Shown here: in pieces, positions 1 through 8,198 of the stretch
Layout of the letters: every line of letters begins with the position of its first letter
How positions within the stretch are numbered: position 1 is the stretch's first letter
DNA from: GCA-020344555 sp964405925
GTDB taxonomy: Bacteria; Planctomycetota; Phycisphaerae; UBA1845
NCBI GenBank assembly: GCA_964405925.1
Contig: CAYOQG010000147.1
Coordinates: 1 to 14,114, forward strand
DNA: 14,114 nucleotides
Direction of reading: 5' to 3'
Program-made: the position numbers and the translations under genes
The notes under the pieces: generated by a model
Seen by the model: the letters and a program-made list of their open reading frames with translations, nothing else
Databases searched by the model: none
Told to the model about the DNA's origin: nothing

Positions 1-38
1 CTCTGGAAGAGCGACCTGACCTCCAGGTTCGACGCCAC

Positions 39-67
39 TTGCAGGCATAAGTTGAGGCTGTTAACAT
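39..67 (+). promoter_or_regulatory. Weak candidate sigma-70-type promoter for the sigma/kinase unit
   Basis: TTGCAG at 39-44 and TAACAT at 62-67 are separated by 17 bases, the ideal spacing for a housekeeping promoter. They match the consensus hexamers at 3/6 and 4/6 positions. It lies about 150 bases upstream of the sigma-factor start. The match is modest, and planctomycete promoters are poorly characterised, so this is only a candidate. Confidence 0.2.
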
Positions 68-90
68 TACAAAGACGCACAGGAGAAGCG

Positions 91-105
91 CTGAGGGTGC
101 CTCAG
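91..105. repeat. Small inverted repeat in the leader of the sigma-factor gene
   Basis: CTGAGG and CCTCAG form a perfect 6-base inverted repeat around the loop GTG. It sits downstream of the candidate promoter and 109 bases before the sigma-factor start. It could be an operator or an RNA hairpin in the leader. It could also be the weak end of an upstream gene's terminator, although no T-run follows. Confidence 0.35.
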
Positions 106-213
106 TCGGTTTCAGGGTACAGTTTCCACTGGAGTGCTGGGTGGCAAGCGAGGTTGGCCTGAGCGGGCCGCGGGAGGCGAGAAGCGTCCTAGTTCTTTCT
201 CGGGCACGATCAC

Positions 214-912
214 ATGGAGCGAAGTGGATCAACCGGTTTCGACGCGGCTTGGAACCCGCTACTCTCCGACTCGTCGAGCGTATGGGATCGGCTGATCGAA
301 GCCGTAGGGCCCGCATCGATTCTCGTCATCATCGAGAACCGCATGAGCGCCAGCCTCAAGCGCCAGTTCACGCCCGAGGACGTCTGGCAAGAGGCGCTTC
401 TGCACGCATGGCGAGACAGATCACGCTGCCAGTGGCGTGGCCTTAAGAGCTTCCGGTCTTGGCTTCTTACGATTATTGACCACCGAATCCGCGATGCGGC
501 GGATTACGACTCGGCGGCTAAGCGAGGTGGCGGCACACCCCGGGTACCGTTCTCGGTCCTCGAATCGTCCGAATCGACAAGCGGCGAGGCCGCACTGTTT
601 CCGGGTCCAATCGGGTCCACGACGCCGAGCAGGATCGCCGTCTACTCCGAACAAGCGGCAGCCATGCGCGCCGCCCTGAGCGCGCTCCCTAAGGACGTAC
701 GCGATGTGGTGCGTTTACGGTTGTTTGAGCAGCTGACCGCAGAACAGGTCGCAGACCGACTGGGTATCGGGGTCTCCGCGGTAAGGCATCGATTCCGGAA
801 AGGCGCGTTGACGTATCGCCAGAAGCTCAGGCTAGAACTGTCGAGCCGTTCTTTGACGATTTCGCCAGAAGTCATGAACGCTTTCCAGGCATTTTCCGCT
901 TCAGACGAATAG
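214..912 (+). CDS. ECF-type RNA polymerase sigma factor (sigma-70 family), kinase-linked
   Basis: This 232-residue protein should direct RNA polymerase to a specific promoter set. Region 2 spans about residues 45-100 and includes FTPEDVWQEALLHAW at 52-66 and FRSWLLTIIDHRIRDAA at 80-96. Region 4 spans about 150-206, with LSALPKDVRDVVRLRL followed by a helix-turn-helix (LTAEQVADRLGIGVSAVRHR). The linker of about 50 residues is long for an ECF factor, and no region 3 is visible. The start is ATG 214: an in-frame TAG at 190-192 leaves it as the only nearby start, although no good Shine-Dalgarno precedes it. The next in-frame ATG, at 343, would cut into region 2. The kinase gene begins 28 bases downstream, and no anti-sigma factor is present. 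That matches the sigma/kinase pairs known in Planctomycetes. The usual first Asp of the region 2.2 DxED motif is Thr53 here. Confidence 0.9.
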   Translation: MERSGSTGFDAAWNPLLSDSSSVWDRLIEAVGPASILVIIENRMSASLKRQFTPEDVWQEALLHAWRDRSRCQWRGLKSFRSWLLTIIDHRIRDAADYDSAAKRGGGTPRVPFSVLESSESTSGEAALFPGPIGSTTPSRIAVYSEQAAAMRAALSALPKDVRDVVRLRLFEQLTAEQVADRLGIGVSAVRHRFRKGALTYRQKLRLELSSRSLTISPEVMNAFQAFSASDE

Positions 913-940
913 GAACGTACTGCAAGCGGGAGAACTGATC

Positions 941-3900
941 GTGCCAGAGCACGACCGCGACCAAGATCTCCTCGACTCCATTTTCGATAGCGTTTTGGCG
1001 CGAATCGAGGATGGGCGGTCTGTGGACGTCGCGCAGCTCCTCGGGGAGCGACACGACCTACATACCCAAGTCGAAGAACTTGTTCGGTTAGCCCGGGAGA
1101 TAGCCGTCGGTGAGAGTGTGGAGCGTCCGGTCATCAGCGGTTATACGGTGCTGCATGAGCTCGGCCGAGGGGGCATGGGGACTGTCTTTCTTGCCCGGCA
1201 AGAGCGGCTTGGTGGGCGCTTGGTTGCGCTCAAGGTACTGCCGCCAGTCGTGTCACTTTCGTCACAGGCACGAGAGCGCTTCAAGAGTGAAGTCACAGGG
1301 ATCGCTCGGCTACGGCACCCTAATATTGTTGCCGTTCATGATGTTGTCCAGGCCGGGGGCGTCTACGCCTATGCCATGGAATGGGTAGACGGGATTTCAC
1401 TCGCGGGTCTGATCGAGCACCTCAAAGGCACGGAACGTGAATCCACCATGGCCGATGTCTGCGATGTCCTCAAGGCACTCCCGAAGCTGGCTGAGCGCGA
1501 CACCGTGCCCGTGTTTGTTTGCCGAATCGGGATCGCAGTCGCAAGCGCACTGCACGCCGTTCACCGAGAGGGTCTGCTACACCGAGACGTCAAGCCGTCG
1601 AACATCCTGCTCAGGCACGATGGCACGCCGCTTCTCTCCGATTTCGGCCTCGCGCGAGAAGCGGACAGTGTGCACCTGACACAAACGGGCCATTTCGTAG
1701 GTACACTGACCTACGCCGCCCCGGAGCAACTGCGTGGGCGAGCCGAGGAACTGGATCATCGTACGGATGTTTACTCGCTCGGCGTAACACTGTATCACGC
1801 GCTAACGCTCCAAACGCCTTTTAAGGGGCAAAGCGCAGTCGCCATACTACGCCAGGTCGAGAGCGGAAAGACCGCGCCCCTGCGCAAGGTGAACCCGAAG
1901 GTCTCGCTAGACCTGCAGACCATCGTGACGAAAGCGATGGACCCAGATCCACAGCGCCGCTACCAGACAGCCAACGATCTCGGCGACGACTTGGACCGGT
2001 TGCTGACATTGCAGCCCATCCACGCCAGGCCCGCCGGGTTGCTGACGCGCACAGCCAAACTGGCTCGGCGGAATCGACCGATGCTAGCTGCCGGCGCAGC
2101 CGGCGGGCTGTTGGCGCTTGCCCTCGCAGCGGCATTGGTGGTTTACATCTTCTTCATGCCTCGGTGGGTGAGCGAACACATGGACAACGCTCGTCTCGCG
2201 CTGTTCGATCCTTCCGCGGGGGATCGCGTGGTTTCGACGGCGTCGCGGGCCATGGATCACAGCCGCCTTGTTCCACCAGCTTTCGCCCCCGAGACAGCCG
2301 AAGCCTCACTGTCGCAGTACGCAGCTGCATTACGACTCGCGCCGACTAACGAGCAGGTCCGACTGGAGCGCGATGTCGTCGCGCTGGCACGGGATGTTTC
2401 CGCAGGCACATTGCAGCCTCCCGTTTGCGATGATCGCCTCGCGACAACAGCCCCAGTCACGTGCCGATATGCGGATGAATGGTTTAGCACGGGGCTACGT
2501 CCCCAGCCTGACACCGTCCAACTTGCGGGAACAACTGCTACAGACCTGCGCTGCCTAGGCCTGCTCGCGTTCTTGTGTCAAGATGTTCTCACCTCAATCG
2601 AAGCTTGGTCGCAGCTCGATCTGGTAAAGGACCCCGATCCTCTGATCGAGGTCTCGCTAGGTCAACTGTTTCTCGCCATGGGGGAACCTGCGCGGGCGTA
2701 TCCACGACTCAAGAGCGCCGTTCGGGAGTTTCCGCAGGTAGGGTTCCTGTTAGTGGCCCTCGCCGATGCAGCGTTTCGCTGTGGCGATCTCCAGTATTGC
2801 GAGAGGCTGCTCGAGCGCGCCCGCGGTATGCCCTACCTGGACCCCACGCACGGTCTCAAGCGCTTGGAAGCTGACCTTTACGCCGCGACTGGTCGCGACG
2901 AGCTTGCTCGGGAACGATACGAGTGGCTTCGACGCGACGGTGTGAACTTCGTGGCTATCCTCCACTACGGCAAGTTTCTGGAACAGTGCGGCGAGCTGCA
3001 CGAGGCGCTGCGAGTCTATCAGGACGAAGTCCAGAGTGACCGGCGGGTCGTAGCGATACACCGAGCGTTTATAGAGGCCGCAAACCGATGGTGGAACTCA
3101 CAAGCGCTCGGTGAGCGCCGGACGCTTCTTAGAAGCACTCTCGACGAGGAACCTGACGCGCCATATGTGTTCATTAAGCTGCTGCGCAACTACTCCGCAA
3201 GCTCAGCTTTCCTGGCAGGGTTCGACACTGCCCAGCTCAAGAGCGGCTCCGTCAGATTGCCCGACGGTCACACGCGTCCGGAGCGGACCGGTGAGCCGGA
3301 AGAATCGGGTGTAGCGAGGACCGTCGAATCGGCTCCTCTGTTGCAGACTGCATCCTTGTCGGCACTCGCCGAACGCGTGGACATAACGAATAGCTATCGA
3401 GGGTGGCGGCGCTATCTGACGTATCCGCGCGTTTTGAAGGAGCTGCTATTCACATCTTGGCTCATGAGAGACGGTGCCGATCTGACCTCACTGATCGAGC
3501 GCCTGTACCGCGTCTATCGTGGGTTGCGCCTCGTGCGAGAGTGGGGCGCCAATACGCCGCGCGAGCGGCTTGCAGCGGTTGCAGCGGTTTGCGGACGCAC
3601 GAACATTCTCGTCCCACCGGGGTTCACCGTCGAGAAGTTGTGGGAAGAGACGATTGGAAACGAACTATGGTTGAGGGTAGCTCGCAATCCCGACTATGGT
3701 GTTGACGGCCGGCGCGGCATAAGCCCAGAATTTGCCTGGGCAGTAGGAGAGGTACCCAGATCAAGGTTGGAGGCGATTCGCAATCCCGACTACGGTCACG
3801 GCGTTGTTGTAGCCTACATTGACTACACGACGCTGAAGGTTCTACGAGTCAACGATACTTCGGTCGAGCTCCTCGCCAGCGAATCGGGCTTCGAAACTAA

Positions 3901-4654
3901 GGACTTCCCTCCTGAGGTAGGCACGGTTCGATTTGATATTACAGCTCTGTTCGGCGGCGGACTCTTCATCAGCGTCTGGGAGGATGCCGACCGGAGCAAT
4001 GTCGATGGCGCGGAGTCCACGGTCTTGCTGCGAATCTCTCCGAACGGAGCCGTTGAGAACGTCGGACGGTTTGGTAAGGCGTCTCACCCGTTGCGGTTGC
4101 GGTTCGACTTCACCACGGGCGGCGCGGGGTACGCTCCAGGAGCGTACCTCGACGATTGGCACAATTCGGCTCGCGTCTACCGCATGGGAGCCGATTTCAT
4201 CCTCACCCGGCTGGCGGACGATGCCTCGGCCGCGTCGCATAGAGTCCTCTCGGCGCGCGGAGTGGAGTTCGACCAGACTGGCCGGTATGGCCGCTACCTT
4301 ACAACGACAGAATCCAGCTGGTACAAGCAACCGGTAACCGTCATCTCTCAGCTTCTTCCTGATCTTACTTGGGTGGACCTGACCGCGCCAATCAGCCCGG
4401 CAAAGCGATTCTACGGAGACCTGGCATTCAGCACCGGCGGCACTTTTGACCAGAGGCTCTACGTAACCGATATCGTCACAGATAGCGTAATGGCTGTGGA
4501 TCCCGACGGCGCGCACACCGAGTTCGCCTCAGGCTTCGACCAGGTTGGCTCGATTTCCATCAGCGATGACGGCGAACGAATGTACGTGTCCGACATCAAC
4601 GGCGTCTACTGCATTCGGCCGGTGAATACCGGAACCGGCCAGGCAATCCCATAA
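941..4654 (+). CDS. Transmembrane Ser/Thr protein kinase with TPR-like and propeller-like C-terminal regions
   Basis: This 1237-residue protein starts at GTG 941, with GGGAGA at 928-933 as ribosome binding site. Residues 1-63 resemble the short N-terminal segment common in planctomycete kinases. The kinase domain (about 66-355) looks active: glycine loop GRGGMG 75-80, VALK Lys98, Glu117, HRD with Asp216, Lys218 and Asn221, DFG 234-236, APE 260-262 and Asp276. An insert of roughly 30 residues lies before helix E (about 160-195). One membrane helix (about 381-406) places the rest outside the cytoplasm. Residues about 430-750 are helical and TPR-like (for example LFLAMGEPARAYPRLKSAV). The C-terminus (about 950-1232) is beta-rich, with propeller-like stretches such as LYVTDIVTDSVMAVDPDG and MYVSDINGVYCI. 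It is probably the receptor kinase signalling to the sigma factor encoded 28 bases upstream. Kinase and membrane calls are firm; TPR and propeller calls are by eye. Confidence 0.92.
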   Translation: MPEHDRDQDLLDSIFDSVLARIEDGRSVDVAQLLGERHDLHTQVEELVRLAREIAVGESVERPVISGYTVLHELGRGGMGTVFLARQERLGGRLVALKVLPPVVSLSSQARERFKSEVTGIARLRHPNIVAVHDVVQAGGVYAYAMEWVDGISLAGLIEHLKGTERESTMADVCDVLKALPKLAERDTVPVFVCRIGIAVASALHAVHREGLLHRDVKPSNILLRHDGTPLLSDFGLAREADSVHLTQTGHFVGTLTYAAPEQLRGRAEELDHRTDVYSLGVTLYHALTLQTPFKGQSAVAILRQVESGKTAPLRKVNPKVSLDLQTIVTKAMDPDPQRRYQTANDLGDDLDRLLTLQPIHARPAGLLTRTAKLARRNRPMLAAGAAGGLLALALAAALVVYIFFMPRWVSEHMDNARLALFDPSAGDRVVSTASRAMDHSRLVPPAFAPETAEASLSQYAAALRLAPTNEQVRLERDVVALARDVSAGTLQPPVCDDRLATTAPVTCRYADEWFSTGLRPQPDTVQLAGTTATDLRCLGLLAFLCQDVLTSIEAWSQLDLVKDPDPLIEVSLGQLFLAMGEPARAYPRLKSAVREFPQVGFLLVALADAAFRCGDLQYCERLLERARGMPYLDPTHGLKRLEADLYAATGRDELARERYEWLRRDGVNFVAILHYGKFLEQCGELHEALRVYQDEVQSDRRVVAIHRAFIEAANRWWNSQALGERRTLLRSTLDEEPDAPYVFIKLLRNYSASSAFLAGFDTAQLKSGSVRLPDGHTRPERTGEPEESGVARTVESAPLLQTASLSALAERVDITNSYRGWRRYLTYPRVLKELLFTSWLMRDGADLTSLIERLYRVYRGLRLVREWGANTPRERLAAVAAVCGRTNILVPPGFTVEKLWEETIGNELWLRVARNPDYGVDGRRGISPEFAWAVGEVPRSRLEAIRNPDYGHGVVVAYIDYTTLKVLRVNDTSVELLASESGFETKDFPPEVGTVRFDITALFGGGLFISVWEDADRSNVDGAESTVLLRISPNGAVENVGRFGKASHPLRLRFDFTTGGAGYAPGAYLDDWHNSARVYRMGADFILTRLADDASAASHRVLSARGVEFDQTGRYGRYLTTTESSWYKQPVTVISQLLPDLTWVDLTAPISPAKRFYGDLAFSTGGTFDQRLYVTDIVTDSVMAVDPDGAHTEFASGFDQVGSISISDDGERMYVSDINGVYCIRPVNTGTGQAIP

Positions 4655-4694
4655 GCGGCCTCTCGGCCCGTCACCACGGGGCTGTCAGCGCATA

Positions 4695-4727
4695 TTTCCA
4701 AGGGAAAATCCGCTCATTTCAAGGAAA
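4695..4727. promoter_or_regulatory. Two tandem TTTC(C)-AAG-(G)GAAA dyads, candidate operator
   Basis: TTTCC-AAG-GGAAA at 4695-4707 and TTTC-AAG-GAAA at 4717-4727 are two small palindromes sharing core and loop. Their centres (4701 and 4722) are 21 bases apart, about two helical turns. They lie in the 172-base gap after the kinase gene, 105-126 bases before the start of the first secreted-protein gene. That position suits regulator binding to control the downstream pair. No T-tract follows, so a terminator is unlikely. The function is inferred. Confidence 0.3.
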
Positions 4728-4812
4728 ACGCGGCGCTTGGACAACCTCATCCCTCTCCCTCTTAATGAGCAGCAACCGTCGGCTTCGGCGTGGCAGGTCG
4801 ACGGATCGGCTC

Positions 4813-4820
4813 AAAGGAGA
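4813..4820 (+). promoter_or_regulatory. Shine-Dalgarno that decides the start of the 21-repeat protein
   Basis: AAAGGAGA is separated by 6 bases from ATG 4827. This strong site favours ATG 4827 over the upstream in-frame TTG at 4737, which would add 30 residues that do not look like an export signal. Confidence 0.75.
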
Positions 4821-4826
4821 AGACAA

Positions 4827-7800
4827 ATGGATGCGAAGCTCAACTCTAGCGAGACGGCCGCTGATTTGTTCGGGACTGGTGGAGATTCCTATTTTGGAAA
4901 CCGTGCCGGGAAAAACCGCAGGGCCGCAAGACGACCGAGTTCTCGGTGCCGAGTGCTTTGGGCCACCCACGTGGTTGTTTACGCCCTCGTCTCGGGGTTC
5001 GGGCTGCGGGTCAAGGCCGTCGACCCTTGGATGGTGGTGACCGTCGACGCCGGCAGGGACCTGGGGCAGCATTCCAGTCTCACGGAACTAACAAACGGGG
5101 AACCCGCGATCAGCTACTACGACGTCGATGAAGGCGATCTGAAGTACGCTTGGCATGATGAGGGGGAGTGGCATTCGACCATCATCGACACCGCCGGGGA
5201 TGTCGGGCAATACACCGGCCTGGGTATCAAGTCAGGTGACCCGGTCATCAGCTACTACGATGCTTCGAATGGAGCGTTGAAGTATGCTTGGAGGTCTGCC
5301 GGCGCTTGGCATACCACCACTATCGATGACGACGGCGATGTCGGCCAGTACAGCAGCCTGGTCGTGTTGCGCTCGGGCATGCCGGCCATCAGCTACTACG
5401 ACGCCACGCATAAGGACCTGAAGTGCGCTCGTGCCTATTCCGGCGGTGGAGGCGAGATTGCCGGGTGGCATATCGAAGTCGTGGACAGCCTCGATGCGGT
5501 CGGCCGCCACACAAGCATCGCAGAGCTCGGTTCAGGCTATCCGGCTATCAGCTATGCGTACTCCGATCGCTGGATGCTTGACAGCGATCTGAAGTACGCG
5601 GAGTTTGACGGCGCTGAATGGGACACGACCACGGTGGCGACTTCCGACATGGCAGGCTACTACACCAGTTTGAAGATTCTCCCATCGGGTCAGCCGGCCA
5701 TCAGCTACGGCACGTACGTTCCGGAGTTCGGCATGCGCCTGCACTGCGCATGGCGCGATGACTCCTCGGACTGGGTGGGTGAGCACAACAGCTTGTCCAT
5801 CCTGCCGTCGGGACGCCCAGCGATCGCCTACTATGACGCTGCAAGCCGCGCGCTAAAGTGCGCATGGTTTGATGGTAGTGAATGGCATACGCGGACAGTT
5901 GACAATCAGAACGAGGTTGGGGAGTACGCGAACCTCGCGATCGTGCAAGGCCAGATGGCAATCACCTACTACGATGCCAGCGGCCGGTTGAAATACGCCC
6001 ATATACCGGAGCTCCCATACCACGGTCACAGCTTGTTCACAACCGAGACCGTGGCCGACGAAGACGAGTACGGTTCAACGAGCCTCGTCTTCCTGGGATC
6101 CGGCAAGCCTGCCATGAGCTATTACGCGCATGCTTCCTTGCACTATGCAAAGTACGATGGTCGTTCCTGGCATACCCTTACAATTGATGCGGACGGCAAT
6201 GTAGGAGCGTATAATAGTCTGGCTGTTCTGCCCACAGGACACCCCGCAGTTGCCTACTGGGACAGAACAAATGGCGACTTGAAGTATGCCTGGCATAACG
6301 GACGCTTGTGGCTGAAAACGGTGGTCGACGCGGATGATTGGGTCGGGCAACACTGTAGCCTCGCAATCCAAGACACGGGCGAGCCCGCCATTGCCTATCA
6401 CGACTCCACCAACCAGGCTCTGAAGTATGCGTGGATGGAGGACGGAGCCTGGCATACGTCAACGGTGCGTGAGGGGGTACATCTTTCCGATCCATGTAGC
6501 CTCGCCATGCTTCCGAGCAGCGTGCCAGCGATCGCCTATGTCTCCGACGGCAACCTGCACTTCACGTGGCGTACTCCACGTGGTTGGGATGTGATCACCA
6601 TTGATACGCACGCTAGGGAACCAAGCCTTGCCATTGTAGGCGGCATACCTATGATCAGCTACGCGGTGAACGCGGTGAACTATAGCGCGCTTCGATATGC
6701 GTGGCATGATGACATTGCGGGCTGGATGGTTGGAGTGGTCGAAAGAGATGACTCTGCGTCTTTCTACGGAAGCTCGCTCATCAGTCTACCGTCAGGCCAT
6801 CCAATAGTGGGCTACAAAGTGTATTCTGAAGGCGACTACCGTATGCGGATATCGTGGTCCGACGGCACCGCATGGGACCGCAGAGGCATTATTGCCGAAA
6901 CCACCGTCCCGAGCCTCGCCATCAGTCCCACCGGCCAGCCGGCCTACTCATACTCCACGCGGTTCAGACTGAAGTATGGAGCCGCTCCGATGGAATGGCA
7001 CTTCAGCATTCCGGACGCTGGGGCCGACGTAGGGGAGTTTGCAAGTCTGGACATCCTACCATCGGGGGAGCCTGCAATTAGCTACTACGATCGCACCAAT
7101 GGCAACCTGAAGTACGCGAGGCGCGAAGAAGGAGAATGGATAATCGATGTCTTCGACGATGACCTCGCTGACGTAGGTCAATACACGAGTCTGGAATGCA
7201 CGCCCGCGCGCCCCCACGTCAGCTACTACGATGCGACCAACGGTGACTTGATGTTGGCTGCCGAGATTCCAGGGGGAATGCTGTACCAGATCGTGGACTC
7301 GGAGGGCGATGTCGGCATGTTCAGCAGTCTCACCCGACTCCCGGACGGACTCGGGATCAGCTACTACGACGCCACGCGCGGGGACCTGTTGTACGCCACC
7401 AGACTTGACAGTAACCCCTTTGATTGGACAATCGATGTTGTGGACTCTGACGGTGACTTCGGCCAGTGGACGAGCTCGGCCAGCCTTGTTTCGGGTGAAC
7501 CCGCGGTCGTCTATGTATCGGAGTGGAACGAGACGCTGCGGTACGCATGGAGGGACGGCCTGACATGGCGCAGGGAGACGGTGGCTGAGTGGTCAGTCGT
7601 GGGTGGCACGAGCCTCGCGGTCTTTCCGTCTGGCCAACCGGCCGTGACCTTCTCTCGGGGACCTGCTGATTACGAAGGTGAGCTCAGATACGCCTGGCAC
7701 GACGGACAGGGCTGGCATACTCAAGTTGTTGACTCCTTGGAGAGAGACTTAACGGTTGGGCACCACAGTCTGTCTATCCTGCCATCAGGACAGCCGGCGA

Positions 7801-8174
7801 TAGGCTACCGAACAGCTGATGGCTTGCTCGCGTACGCGACACTTGTCGGCCATAGCTGGGAGACAATGGTGGTGGACGAGAGCGCATTGGACGTTGCTTA
7901 CCCCAGTCTTGCTGTCGTACCTTCGGGTGCACCTGCGATCGCCTACTATGATGAGACGCGCGGTGAGCTACGGTATGCGCAGCGTATTGCCACATACGAT
8001 TATGATGGCAACGGTGAATACGACTTGGTCGACTACGGGTACTTCCCGGACTGCATGTCCGGACCCGTGGGGAGTATCCTCGGGACAACATGTCTCGTTG
8101 CGTTCGATGGAGACGGCAACGGCCACGTTGACTTGCGAGACTTCGCGGGATTTCAGGAAGCCTTCGGAGATTAG
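4827..8174 (+). CDS. Large secreted propeller-type repeat protein with dockerin-like EF-hand tail
   Basis: The 1115-residue product is probably exported. A basic stretch (RRAARRPSSRCR, 31-42) is followed by a hydrophobic segment (about 43-60), forming an unusually long signal sequence or membrane anchor. Residues about 69-1054 hold about 21 copies of a roughly 47-residue repeat with the pattern VDxxGDVGQYxSL, LPSGxPAISYYD, LKYAW, then a closing Trp. This is typical of beta-propeller blades. Residues 1055-1115 carry two calcium-loop motifs, DYDGNGEYDLVD (1058-1069) and DGDGNGHVDLRD (1094-1105), with Cys1076 and Cys1089 between them. This is a dockerin-like tail frequent in secreted planctomycete proteins. 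No catalytic motif is visible, so a binding, adhesive or surface-display role is more likely than an enzyme. The next secreted-protein gene starts 24 bases downstream. The ligand is unknown. Confidence 0.88.
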   Translation: MDAKLNSSETAADLFGTGGDSYFGNRAGKNRRAARRPSSRCRVLWATHVVVYALVSGFGLRVKAVDPWMVVTVDAGRDLGQHSSLTELTNGEPAISYYDVDEGDLKYAWHDEGEWHSTIIDTAGDVGQYTGLGIKSGDPVISYYDASNGALKYAWRSAGAWHTTTIDDDGDVGQYSSLVVLRSGMPAISYYDATHKDLKCARAYSGGGGEIAGWHIEVVDSLDAVGRHTSIAELGSGYPAISYAYSDRWMLDSDLKYAEFDGAEWDTTTVATSDMAGYYTSLKILPSGQPAISYGTYVPEFGMRLHCAWRDDSSDWVGEHNSLSILPSGRPAIAYYDAASRALKCAWFDGSEWHTRTVDNQNEVGEYANLAIVQGQMAITYYDASGRLKYAHIPELPYHGHSLFTTETVADEDEYGSTSLVFLGSGKPAMSYYAHASLHYAKYDGRSWHTLTIDADGNVGAYNSLAVLPTGHPAVAYWDRTNGDLKYAWHNGRLWLKTVVDADDWVGQHCSLAIQDTGEPAIAYHDSTNQALKYAWMEDGAWHTSTVREGVHLSDPCSLAMLPSSVPAIAYVSDGNLHFTWRTPRGWDVITIDTHAREPSLAIVGGIPMISYAVNAVNYSALRYAWHDDIAGWMVGVVERDDSASFYGSSLISLPSGHPIVGYKVYSEGDYRMRISWSDGTAWDRRGIIAETTVPSLAISPTGQPAYSYSTRFRLKYGAAPMEWHFSIPDAGADVGEFASLDILPSGEPAISYYDRTNGNLKYARREEGEWIIDVFDDDLADVGQYTSLECTPARPHVSYYDATNGDLMLAAEIPGGMLYQIVDSEGDVGMFSSLTRLPDGLGISYYDATRGDLLYATRLDSNPFDWTIDVVDSDGDFGQWTSSASLVSGEPAVVYVSEWNETLRYAWRDGLTWRRETVAEWSVVGGTSLAVFPSGQPAVTFSRGPADYEGELRYAWHDGQGWHTQVVDSLERDLTVGHHSLSILPSGQPAIGYRTADGLLAYATLVGHSWETMVVDESALDVAYPSLAVVPSGAPAIAYYDETRGELRYAQRIATYDYDGNGEYDLVDYGYFPDCMSGPVGSILGTTCLVAFDGDGNGHVDLRDFAGFQEAFGD
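5031..7988 (+). repeat. Array of about 21 coding repeats (about 47 residues each)
   Basis: The repeats are in-frame protein repeats, not a DNA satellite. The most conserved DNA block encodes ISYYDA and recurs almost unchanged near 5109, 5248, 5389, 7219 and 7352. Units in the middle (about 6480-7000) are the most diverged. Some units lack the VGQY turn, and the sixth lacks its first strand. The pattern suggests tandem duplication followed by uneven divergence. Confidence 0.85.
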
Positions 8175-8198
8175 CGCGGTGCTTAGGGAGGCGTAGCA

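Noticed and set aside
141..446. 101-residue open frame overlapping the start of the sigma factor
   Set aside because: It is in another frame over the sigma gene, has arginine-rich filler composition and no recognisable motif.
3842..4516. 224-residue open frame on the minus strand inside the kinase gene
   Set aside because: It is antisense to a clear coding region, has no motif, and its composition fits a high-GC shadow frame.
4737..4765. Promoter TTGGAC - 17 - TCTTAA before the secreted-protein operon
   Set aside because: The hexamers match consensus too weakly to list as a feature, although the spacing is right.
4737..4826. TTG at 4737 as the start of the 21-repeat protein
   Set aside because: No ribosome binding site precedes it, while ATG 4827 has a strong one at ideal spacing.
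5031..7988. CRISPR-like or satellite repeat array
   Set aside because: The repetition follows the reading frame and protein pattern, units diverge at third positions, and there are no constant repeats with unique spacers.
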